DNA from: Deltaproteobacteria bacterium
GTDB taxonomy: Bacteria > Bdellovibrionota_B > Oligoflexia > Oligoflexales > Bog-1112
Direction of reading: 5' to 3'
DNA length: 32,839 bases
Assembly (NCBI GenBank): GCA_023250635.1
Contig: JAHFAI010000024.1
Span: 1 to 32,839, forward strand
Shown here: positions 1 through 5,896 of the stretch, in pieces
Layout: each line of letters begins with the position of its first letter
Numbering within the stretch: position 1 is the stretch's first letter
The notes under the pieces: model-generated
Database searches by the model: none
The model's input: the letters and a program-made list of their open reading frames with translations, nothing else
What the model was told of the DNA's origin: nothing
Made by a program: the position numbers and the translations under genes

Positions 1-532
1 AATGCCAATAATCCATAAAAACTTCGGCTTGGCTTTGGGATGGGGCGGAGAGAGTGCCCGAGGAGCAATAGGTGAAATTAGGCAGGTCTGCAATGGGCTC
101 ACCGGTAAAATTACTAACGATAAATTTTCTTTCATCTCCCGCAGCGGAGTAGTCGCTAACCTGAGCTATGGTAAAACATGCAGGAAGAACAGGAGGATTA
201 ATCCCTGCCACCCGGTAAAGGGTGGAATCTTCACCAAAGTCTACGATGGCCAGGCCTTCAGCAGCATAGCTGTCAATCTCTTGGGTGGTAACTACCGCCA
301 AGGGCGAAGTGGGGGTGAAGGTGGAAGTGATTCCAGAGCTGATGAGCTGCCATGAGCTGCCTTGCGCCTCCAAGGTGAGCGCGTGAGTTGCTGGTTCGAG
401 CTGATTTCTGGCGCTGAGCGTCTGCTGCGCGTCGAGGGCATTTGTTGGCAAACGAGCCTTACAGGCTTGGACAAGGGATCCTGAGACCGCAAGCGCGCAG
501 AAGAGTTGTAGCAACCGAGAAAAGAGTCTCAT
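1..532 (-). CDS. putative lipoprotein, 3' end cut by window edge
   Basis: An uninterrupted minus-strand frame runs from ATG at 532 to the left edge (177 codons, no stop seen). An AAGGAAA ribosome binding site lies about 6 nt before the ATG. The N-terminus is a basic, then hydrophobic export signal ending SLVQAC, so Cys24 is a plausible lipidation site with Ala at -1, although Gln at -2 is not ideal. The mature part is Thr/Ser/Ala-rich with two further Cys (about 119 and 156). I recognise no domain. It is likely an exported envelope protein. It is transcribed away from the ATP-grasp gene at 774, so the spacer 533-773 serves divergent genes. The plus-strand frame at 2-355 is a shadow of this gene. 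Confidence 0.72.
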   Translation of the reverse strand, partial: MRLFSRLLQLFCALAVSGSLVQACKARLPTNALDAQQTLSARNQLEPATHALTLEAQGSSWQLISSGITSTFTPTSPLAVVTTQEIDSYAAEGLAIVDFGEDSTLYRVAGINPPVLPACFTIAQVSDYSAAGDERKFIVSNFTGEPIADLPNFTYCSSGTLSAPSQSQAEVFMDYWH

Positions 533-600
533 AGCCGATTTCCTTTTGCAGAGCAGGAGAGAGAAAGACAGTAAAATTAGGAGTTACATCGATTGTACAG

Positions 601-630
601 TATTTCGGGTATTTCGAGGGTATTTCGAGG
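601..630. repeat. three imperfect tandem copies of TATTTCGaGGG
   Basis: Units start at 601, 610 and 621; the first lacks the internal AG. They lie in the divergent spacer between the left-edge lipoprotein and the ATP-grasp gene and look like replication-slippage products. Confidence 0.7.
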
Positions 631-659
631 ACACACACCGTAATCGAAATTATGCTTCT

Positions 660-706
660 TCCAACGGAAAAATTACCAATAAAGGTTTCGGTGAGTGTCC
701 CCAAAA
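660..706 (+). repeat. dispersed 47-bp repeat, copy A
   Basis: The segment from TCCAACGG to CCCCAAAAT matches 31351-31396 with one 1-nt indel and about five substitutions, including the block ATAAAGGTTTCGG. Two such matches more than 30 kb apart in non-coding DNA point to a dispersed repeat family or the ends of an inactive small element. No transposase is nearby. Confidence 0.75.
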
Positions 707-726
707 TAAGAGTGTCCCCAAAATAA
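693..726. repeat. exact 17-bp tandem duplication (GAGTGTCCCCAAAATAA x2)
   Basis: Positions 693-709 and 710-726 are identical. The first copy overlaps the end of dispersed repeat A. A third, nearly identical copy lies at 1651-1665, just after the ATP-grasp gene, so that gene is bracketed by the motif. Confidence 0.85.
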
Positions 727-735
727 ATGGCACTC

Positions 736-763
736 TTGGTAAGCAACAGTTGGTAAGCAACAG
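736..763. repeat. exact 14-bp tandem duplication (TTGGTAAGCAACAG x2)
   Basis: Positions 736-749 and 750-763 are identical and end 10 nt before the ATG at 774, so a change in copy number would alter the 5' leader of the ATP-grasp gene. Confidence 0.85.
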
Positions 764-773
764 GCGGGATAAT

Positions 774-1646
774 ATGCAAGTAAAATACCTTATCTTTGGA
801 GTCTTATTCGCTGGAATTATTTCTTGTCAGTCAGCGAGTATTCGTAAAACAAGTGGCGACAAACCACCCCTTACCGAGGTTTTTAATATTTGTTCCTCTT
901 GGAAAGAGAATATAAACTGGAAGGATTTCCAAGAAATCCGCACCACCTGGCAACGACCGGAACTCTTTAAATATGTCAATAAACTGCAGGCTAACAGCTG
1001 GATGAAATCCCTGGGAATTCCGGTAATCCCTATCTATTTCGCCAGGGAACAAAAAGGCGATATTTCTGCTGAACTCGCCCACTTAAGTACCTATGTGGCT
1101 AAGCCCACCCATATGTCGGCAAATCACGGATTAATTATCGTCAAAAATGGCATCAATATCCGCACGGGCATGGCCATCACCCCCCAAAAAGTAAGCGAGC
1201 AAATGAACGCAGTACTCGACACGCCTTCGAATAGCAATGAATGGCTGCTGCAAAACATGCCTCGGGGTTTTGTAATTCAGGAATATATTGAAGGGTCGCA
1301 AGAAATAAAAATTCAGACCATTTGGGGACAAGCAGCCGAAATAAGTTGGTTCGAAGGAGGACATACCTATTATTATTATACGGTGGAAGGCAAGCAGATT
1401 GGCGATGCCCCCCCCTTTCCCTATATGAATATTTGGCAGGAGGCGATCAAGCTAGCAGAAAAAGTAGCAATTGGCAGCGATGCCCTACGGGTGGATATTA
1501 TGCTGCGGGTTAATCAGGACAATAAAGCAGAACAACTCATGGTCAACGAAATTGAATTGCGCTCGCAAATGTATTGGCCCAATAACCATTCCTTCACCAA
1601 ACTCTTAAATTTTGGCTATCGCCAGCACTGCCCGCAACCAAGCTAG
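774..1646 (+). CDS. TupA-like ATP-grasp protein with predicted lipoprotein signal
   Basis: The 290-residue protein resembles the TupA-like ATP-grasp family, whose members ligate amino acids or peptides to surface polymers. Visible family features in order are VAKPTHMSANHG near 108-119 (Lys110 as nucleotide-binding candidate), FVIQEYIEG at 166-174, a central beta region with WGQAAEISWF, then LRVDIML and VNEIELRSQMYWPN (Asp241, Glu259 as metal-binding candidates). The start is placed at ATG 774, where the N-terminus becomes a short hydrophobic signal ending GIISC (Cys18). The frame is open back to 546, but that upstream part is repeat-rich leader and looks non-coding. A lipobox on an ATP-dependent fold is odd, since there is no ATP outside the cytoplasm. 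Either the signal only anchors the protein, or the enzyme has changed function. It is bracketed by GAGTGTCCCC repeats. Confidence 0.75.
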   Translation: MQVKYLIFGVLFAGIISCQSASIRKTSGDKPPLTEVFNICSSWKENINWKDFQEIRTTWQRPELFKYVNKLQANSWMKSLGIPVIPIYFAREQKGDISAELAHLSTYVAKPTHMSANHGLIIVKNGINIRTGMAITPQKVSEQMNAVLDTPSNSNEWLLQNMPRGFVIQEYIEGSQEIKIQTIWGQAAEISWFEGGHTYYYYTVEGKQIGDAPPFPYMNIWQEAIKLAEKVAIGSDALRVDIMLRVNQDNKAEQLMVNEIELRSQMYWPNNHSFTKLLNFGYRQHCPQPS

Positions 1647-1650
1647 AAAA

Positions 1651-1665
1651 GAGTGTCCCCGAAAT
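1651..1665 (+). repeat. third copy of the GAGTGTCCCC motif
   Basis: This copy (GAGTGTCCCCGAAAT) differs at one base from the paired copies at 693-726. It lies 4 nt after the ATP-grasp stop and directly before the murA stop codon on the opposite strand. Confidence 0.75.
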
Positions 1666-1666
1666 G

Positions 1667-2944
1667 TTATTCTCGTAAGCTGATATCGACCCCAAGGGCC
1701 CGGAGCTTTTCTTCTATTTGATAATAGCCGCGGTTGATTTGATAAATATTGTGAATTTCACTGGTTCCATGGGCCACCGCAGCTGCCATAAGCAAGGCCA
1801 TGCCGGCACGGACGTCCGGAGAACTGAGTCTCGTACCAGTGAGCTGACTTGGACCGGTGACCACTACGCGATGAGGATCGCAGAGAACGATATTCGCGCC
1901 CATAGCCATAAGCTTATCGGTAAAGAACATCCGCCCTTCGAACATTTTTTCGTGAAAGACGATGGTGCCAGTGGCTTGCGTCGCCGCCACAATAGCTACC
2001 GACATCAGGTCGGTGGGAAAGGCCGGCCAAGGGCCGCTATAGATACTGCCAATTCGCCCGCTCAAATCAGAGGTGATGCGCATGGGTTTACGCCCATCGA
2101 TGCTCAAGGAATTCTCGCCGATCTCGGGATGAATGCCGATGCGATTCAGCATTTTTAGAATAAAGCGTAGATCATGCACCCGCACCTTATTGATCGTCAC
2201 CTTGCCCCCACCGATGGCACCGAGACAAAGAAAACTACCAATCTCCATAAAATCTGGACCGATTTCATAGGTCGTGCCGTGCAGATCCTTAACCCCATCG
2301 ATGGTAAGCAGATTGCTGCCAATACCACTAATTTTGGCACCCATATTATTAAGCAGACGACAGAGGCCATTCACGTGAGGTTCGGAAGCGGCGTTATGAA
2401 TTACCGTACGCCCCTGACAGCGAACTGCTAACAAGACGATATTTTCAGTGGCGGTTACCGAAGGTTCATCTAAGTATATTTCGGTGCCTTTAATCTGCTC
2501 GATTTTTGCCTTGATCGGCATACCGAACTGCAGGGAGCCACCAAGGGCAGTAATCCCTTCAAAATGCGTATCAAGACGGCGAGCGCCGATTACATCGCCC
2601 CCAGGAGGAGCTAACTCTACCCGTCCTAAACGAGAAAGCAGCGGACCAAGCAGCAGAATAGAAGCGCGCACTTGAATGCACAGATCTGGATCTGGTTGAT
2701 AACTATGGAGATTTTTAGCGTTAAGGACGACGCTGCTTTCATTCTGCCAGCTTACCGCTACCCCCAGGTTTTCGAGGATGGTGCAAACCGTCAGTACATC
2801 AGCGATGCGAGGAACATTGGTAAGGGTAATATCTTGATCGGTAAGCAGGCAGGCCATAAGTGCTGGCAAGGCCTCGTTTTTATTGCCTGAAGGGGTAATC
2901 GAGCCCGAAATTTGCTTGCCACCATTGATAATAAATTTAGCCAT
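1667..2944 (-). CDS. murA: UDP-N-acetylglucosamine 1-carboxyvinyltransferase (Cys-to-Asp form)
   Basis: MurA transfers enolpyruvate from PEP to UDP-GlcNAc, the first committed step of peptidoglycan precursor synthesis, in the cytoplasm. The 425-residue length is normal. Landmarks are SGNKNEALP with Lys22, the QVRAS Arg93, the active-site loop PPGGDVIGARRLD, the catalytic Asp312 in AFPTDL, the MFEGR Arg338, and the C-terminal YQINRGYYQIEEKLRALG. The residue equal to E. coli Cys115 is Asp117. In mycobacterial and chlamydial MurA this same replacement keeps activity and blocks fosfomycin alkylation, so intrinsic fosfomycin resistance of this target is expected. The start has AAGGA about 10 nt upstream. 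It stands alone on the minus strand and is convergent with the ATP-grasp gene. Confidence 0.97.
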   Translation of the reverse strand: MAKFIINGGKQISGSITPSGNKNEALPALMACLLTDQDITLTNVPRIADVLTVCTILENLGVAVSWQNESSVVLNAKNLHSYQPDPDLCIQVRASILLLGPLLSRLGRVELAPPGGDVIGARRLDTHFEGITALGGSLQFGMPIKAKIEQIKGTEIYLDEPSVTATENIVLLAVRCQGRTVIHNAASEPHVNGLCRLLNNMGAKISGIGSNLLTIDGVKDLHGTTYEIGPDFMEIGSFLCLGAIGGGKVTINKVRVHDLRFILKMLNRIGIHPEIGENSLSIDGRKPMRITSDLSGRIGSIYSGPWPAFPTDLMSVAIVAATQATGTIVFHEKMFEGRMFFTDKLMAMGANIVLCDPHRVVVTGPSQLTGTRLSSPDVRAGMALLMAAAVAHGTSEIHNIYQINRGYYQIEEKLRALGVDISLRE

Positions 2945-2966
2945 TACGCCAGATCCTTGTGTAATC

Positions 2967-2986
2967 GTAGAGGCTTACCCCTCTAC
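2967..2986 (-). promoter_or_regulatory. hairpin in the murA leader
   Basis: GTAGAGG and CCTCTAC form a perfect 7-bp stem around a 6-nt loop, ending 22 nt upstream of the murA ATG and about 10 nt before its Shine-Dalgarno. No T-run follows, so it is not a standard terminator. It could affect mRNA stability or translation. Apart from this I see nothing definite in 2945-3101. Confidence 0.4.
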
Positions 2987-3101
2987 CTACCCCACTGTTT
3001 TTTCTGCTGATACCGGACATGGCAATACACTAAGATCCCGCCCTAAGCAAGGAGGGATAAGCTGGCGACTGTACCCCTGGTATTTTGCTCTGCAATCACC
3101 C

Positions 3102-3593
3102 CTACATGCCATTAACCCACCCCACTAAGCTCTGATACTCACTCGCTGATAAAGTCTTCGAAGTCCGCGGCATATCCCCGCCGCTATTTTTCAAGCGGCT
3201 GATAATATTGCTACTGGTCGCCTTACCGGCAACCACCAGGCCCGCATCGATCCAATCACTATCCGCTTCGAGGGCCGACCAATCATGGCATTCTTCGCAG
3301 TAGCTGGAAATAATCGCAATTGCTGCATTACGGCGGGTGGTCTTCGCAGCCACAACGCTATCACTGCTGATTCCGCTGCTTGCAGTACTAGCGGTACTAG
3401 CGGTACTAGCGGTACTAGCGGTACTAGCGGTACTAGCGGTACTAGCGGTACTAGCCGTGCTGGCAGAACTCCCTCCGACCGCAGAGCTCGAATCCGCAGG
3501 AGGAGTCGCGCTCGACGTCGGCGTTGCCGCTGGCTGGCTGCACGCAGAAAGTGCGAGCACAAAACTCACGCGCTTCAGCATTACTCGCTTCAT
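3102..3593 (-). CDS. small c-type cytochrome-like lipoprotein with repeat linker
   Basis: The 163-residue protein starts with a basic/hydrophobic signal ending ALSAC (Cys18, lipobox). A Ser/Thr/Ala/Pro linker with nine consecutive Ala-Ser-Thr units (44-70) follows, then a compact domain with CEECH at 99-103 (the CxxCH haem c attachment motif) and GGDMP with Met141 as likely sixth haem ligand. The final helix is SASEYQSLVGWVNGM, typical of class I cytochromes and the planctomycete-type cytochrome c domain. It would be an outer-membrane or periplasm-facing lipoprotein holding one haem on a flexible tether. Electron partners are not visible. The start has GGAG 8 nt upstream, lying inside the end of the preceding gene, which stops only 3 nt away, so the two are probably co-transcribed and coupled. 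Confidence 0.82.
   Translation of the reverse strand: MKRVMLKRVSFVLALSACSQPAATPTSSATPPADSSSAVGGSSASTASTASTASTASTASTASTASTASTASSGISSDSVVAAKTTRRNAAIAIISSYCEECHDWSALEADSDWIDAGLVVAGKATSSNIISRLKNSGGDMPRTSKTLSASEYQSLVGWVNGM
3384..3464. repeat. 9-bp tandem repeat inside the cytochrome lipoprotein gene
   Basis: Seven perfect copies of GGTACTAGC (3393-3455) are preceded by one variant unit and followed by one degenerate unit. On the minus strand each unit reads Ala-Ser-Thr. The unit is a multiple of three, so loss or gain would change linker length without breaking the frame. The repeat leaves several other frames open, which creates false ORFs on both strands here. Confidence 0.95.
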
Positions 3594-3596
3594 GGT

Positions 3597-4397
3597 TTAC
3601 TCCACGGTGACGGTGACTATGTCCATAGAAAAGCTCTGGTGTTTGCGATCCCGAGCCGTAAAAATAAGATTCTCTCTTCCCGGGCCCTTGGTCTTCCAAC
3701 TGGTTGAGGCCACACGACGATTTTTGATTTCACCTCCACTGACAAACCAGGCCAATTGTAGCTCCTCCTCAGGAGGCTCCTTAAAAACTGCATTGATCTC
3801 CACTTCGCTATTTGCCGCAACCACTTTATTGCTATTCGGCGAGCTGATGGCAACACCCGGATTTACTAGCCCAAGTTCAGGAGAGCCCGGAGGGGACACC
3901 AGGAAAACACCCCAAAATTTTTCTTCTTCAGCTGCGGTTTTAATACTCAAACCATAGCGGACCTGAGCACTTCCTGCAGAAAACGACAACGCCGAATTTT
4001 CGGGAACAGCTAAATCCACTTTAAAACTGAGCAACTGAAAACCTACGTAGCTTTGATAGCTGTACGAATCTTTTTTCACCTTGATTTGCTGAGCCGAAAG
4101 GCTAACAAAATCCACTGCGCTGCCATCCACCAGGGGTTCGATACTCGTTACTTCTATCGCCGGGGGAAGGGCAACGTACGCAGTAAGTTCGAGCACTTGT
4201 GGGGCTTCACCAGGCCGACTTGCCAGACTTACCAGGGGGAGGGTTGAAGCACCGATAACATGCAGTTGGCTAAGATGCTCCTGACTATCTTCGGCGCTAC
4301 CACAGGCAGAGAGACTGAGCAGAAGCCCCCAGAGGGCAACTAGCCAAGACCAAGAAGCATTATGGTCATGAATTTTTAAAACCACCAAAGAGCACAT
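3597..4397 (-). CDS. lipoprotein with Ig/PKD-like C-terminal domain
   Basis: A hydrophobic signal ending LLLSLSAC marks this as a lipoprotein. The mature part is rich in beta-strand-forming sequence. The last 90 residues (from about GVAISSPNSNKVV to DIVTVTVE) have the look of an Ig- or PKD-like domain, including an LAWFVSGGEI strand and the terminal VTVT strand. No enzyme motif is visible, so a structural, adhesive or binding role at the cell surface is likely (inference). The frame extends to a TTG at 4415, but ATG 4397 has AAAGGA 9 nt upstream and is preferred. It is upstream of, and 3 nt from, the haem lipoprotein gene, which suggests joint expression and perhaps a shared envelope complex. 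Confidence 0.7.
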   Translation of the reverse strand: MCSLVVLKIHDHNASWSWLVALWGLLLSLSACGSAEDSQEHLSQLHVIGASTLPLVSLASRPGEAPQVLELTAYVALPPAIEVTSIEPLVDGSAVDFVSLSAQQIKVKKDSYSYQSYVGFQLLSFKVDLAVPENSALSFSAGSAQVRYGLSIKTAAEEEKFWGVFLVSPPGSPELGLVNPGVAISSPNSNKVVAANSEVEINAVFKEPPEEELQLAWFVSGGEIKNRRVASTSWKTKGPGRENLIFTARDRKHQSFSMDIVTVTVE

Positions 4398-4465
4398 CCC
4401 CAGCAATCCTTTCAAACAGGGGCGTTCCCTAGGAGAGATCGGTGGGAGCAGGGAAAAACTTGATC

Positions 4466-4987
4466 TTATAAATTTTTGAGCTCATCTTCCAAACGAGTAA
4501 TTTTGCCCTCAGCCTCCTGCAGTCGCCCACTCCACATACTCAGGGATTGGGCAGCTGCGCCACCCACTGCTGAGGATTGATGGGAGAGGCCTTGATAATA
4601 GCTTACCTGTTGGGCGGCGGCACTGCGTTCATTGCGGGCTTGGCTCAGATCGTTTTCTACTTGTTTTTTGTGTTCGACGCGGCCACGGAGCTGCACGCAT
4701 GATTCGCTGGCGAATTTATTCCCTTGCCACACATAGCCTACTTCATCTGTAGTGCAGTTCTTAACGAGTTCGGCCAAATTATCAACCAAGCCAACCGCAT
4801 GGGAGCAAGACTCCTGAGAATCAGCTGGCAAAGCATAAGAAGTTCCCCCCAGCAGCCCGGCACAGGGAGGAGAAGATAATCTGCTTCTAGAGTGACAGCC
4901 GTTATGCAGGAAAATACCCGTAAGTACCATCAGCAGGCCTTGCAGACGAGTTCCTGTTACTTTAGGTAGTATAGGGCAAAGCAACAA
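4466..4987 (-). CDS. putative coiled-coil envelope protein, TTG start
   Basis: The 173-residue product has a basic N-region (Lys9, Arg14), a hydrophobic stretch and a weak lipobox-like LHNGC (Cys31). The middle contains several Cys (42, 61, 78, 97). The C-terminal half is charged and heptad-like (VEHKKQVENDLSQARNERS, then GRLQEAEGKITRLEDELKNL), so a coiled coil is predicted. The start is the TTG at 4987, because AGGAG sits 7 nt before it; the next ATG (4930) would leave an export signal that is too short. I do not recognise the family. It precedes the Ig-like and haem lipoproteins on the same strand with a 68-nt gap, so the three probably form one envelope operon. Confidence 0.65.
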   Translation of the reverse strand: MLLCPILPKVTGTRLQGLLMVLTGIFLHNGCHSRSRLSSPPCAGLLGGTSYALPADSQESCSHAVGLVDNLAELVKNCTTDEVGYVWQGNKFASESCVQLRGRVEHKKQVENDLSQARNERSAAAQQVSYYQGLSHQSSAVGGAAAQSLSMWSGRLQEAEGKITRLEDELKNL

Positions 4988-5040
4988 ACAGTATCTCCTG
5001 ATTCTTGTGATCGCTGATGCCTAGATACAAGGTGCTGAGC

Positions 5041-5208
5041 TTAAGCTCGGCGGGATTGGAGTCCTTCGTTGCGCAGTCCATAAATCCGGGTTGACCAGTT
5101 GCGTTGACTGGCAAAGATCTGCACGGCGAAGCCCAGGAATACGCTGAGAATAAAAGCGTTGCACAGCAAGGAATTTCTCACAGAAAGGGCCCTCCACCCA
5201 TGAATCAT
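5041..5208 (-). CDS. small single-span membrane protein, 55 aa
   Basis: ATG at 5208 is preceded by AGGAG with a 4-nt spacer, and the frame runs 55 codons to a TAA at 5041-5043. The product has a short basic start, one hydrophobic segment at about 14-33 (LLCNAFILSVFLGFAVQIFA) and a basic soluble tail ending QSRRA. This fits a one-pass inner-membrane peptide with a positively charged side. The gene ends in the 12-bp palindrome GAGCTTAAGCTC. It lies 54 nt upstream of the coiled-coil protein gene on the same strand and could be the first gene of that operon. No homologue is recognised. The good binding site and the sharply amphipathic layout favour a real gene. Confidence 0.55.
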   Translation of the reverse strand: MIHGWRALSVRNSLLCNAFILSVFLGFAVQIFASQRNWSTRIYGLRNEGLQSRRA

Positions 5209-5338
5209 AGTACTCCTATACTGGTGAATGGTCGATGAGGAAGAGATAAGTTGTTTGGCACGGTGGATTTTATAGTATTATGCAATAATGCTATTATTGC
5301 TCCAATCGTCCGTAAAAAACGCCCTCATGAGGATTTCT

Positions 5339-5896
5339 ATGAAAGTGCCGGCAAAATATTTGCTATTTTGTTCTCTACTCAATACAACAATAGCTGCAAG
5401 TGCAAGAGCTGAAATTGAACCCCTGGTCAAGTGTCCAAATTTTGCGGGATCTTGGCAAGGCAGCTGTACCACGATCAACTCCAGCGGAGAGCACAGCGAA
5501 GAAAAAAAAGTAGTTATTAAGCAAAAAAACTGTGAACAGATCACCTTTGATGAGGAAACTCTTACCCTAGGTATTCATCAATATCGATCGCAAAAAAATC
5601 TTCCCGATGCCCATAAGAACTTTGAAAGTCATCATACGTATTTTGGTTATTGGGTTCAAAACAGCCTGCATCTCTTGCATAGTTTGTCTAATTCAACCTT
5701 AAACAGCCCAGCTAACGCCAGCTTTTTTTTGATGCAAGCAGAGGAGTTGTTTCAACTGCAAGACGGTAAACTTATATCCCAGTCCGATTTGGATGCACGC
5801 TATAAGCTTGATGACAGCGACTCCCTACTCAGCCAACGCCTTAGCCAACGAGAAACCTGCACGTACCTAAAGAGCACAACGGAGCCCCTACCGTGA
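5339..5896 (+). CDS. secreted protein of unknown function
   Basis: The frame is open from 5288, but ATG 5339 (MKVPAKYLLFC...) gives a proper Sec signal peptide with likely cleavage after ASARA and has GAGG 7 nt upstream. The mature protein of about 160 residues begins EIEPLVKCPNFAGSWQGSC. Two Cys around a GSWxG motif suggest a small disulfide-bonded beta domain, and further Cys occur in KNCEQ and near the end (ETCTY). No catalytic motif is evident. It overlaps the convergent metalloprotease gene by 9 nt at the 3' ends. A periplasmic or secreted role is inferred from the signal only. Confidence 0.7.
   Translation: MKVPAKYLLFCSLLNTTIAASARAEIEPLVKCPNFAGSWQGSCTTINSSGEHSEEKKVVIKQKNCEQITFDEETLTLGIHQYRSQKNLPDAHKNFESHHTYFGYWVQNSLHLLHSLSNSTLNSPANASFFLMQAEELFQLQDGKLISQSDLDARYKLDDSDSLLSQRLSQRETCTYLKSTTEPLP

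Noticed and set aside
385-400. GGTTCGAGC resembling a tRNA T-arm
   Set aside because: No acceptor stem, anticodon arm or CCA context around it; it lies inside the left-edge lipoprotein frame.
1718-2890. Series of plus-strand frames opposite murA
   Set aside because: They are shadows of the minus-strand murA reading frame and have no ribosome sites or protein-like composition.
3384-3464. Regular repeats as a possible CRISPR array
   Set aside because: Units are 9 bp, directly adjacent, with no spacers and lie inside a coding frame.
3285-3957. Long open frames on both strands across the 9-bp repeat region
   Set aside because: The repeat unit is free of stops in several frames, which keeps them open; only the minus-strand frame has a lipoprotein signal, haem motif and ribosome site.
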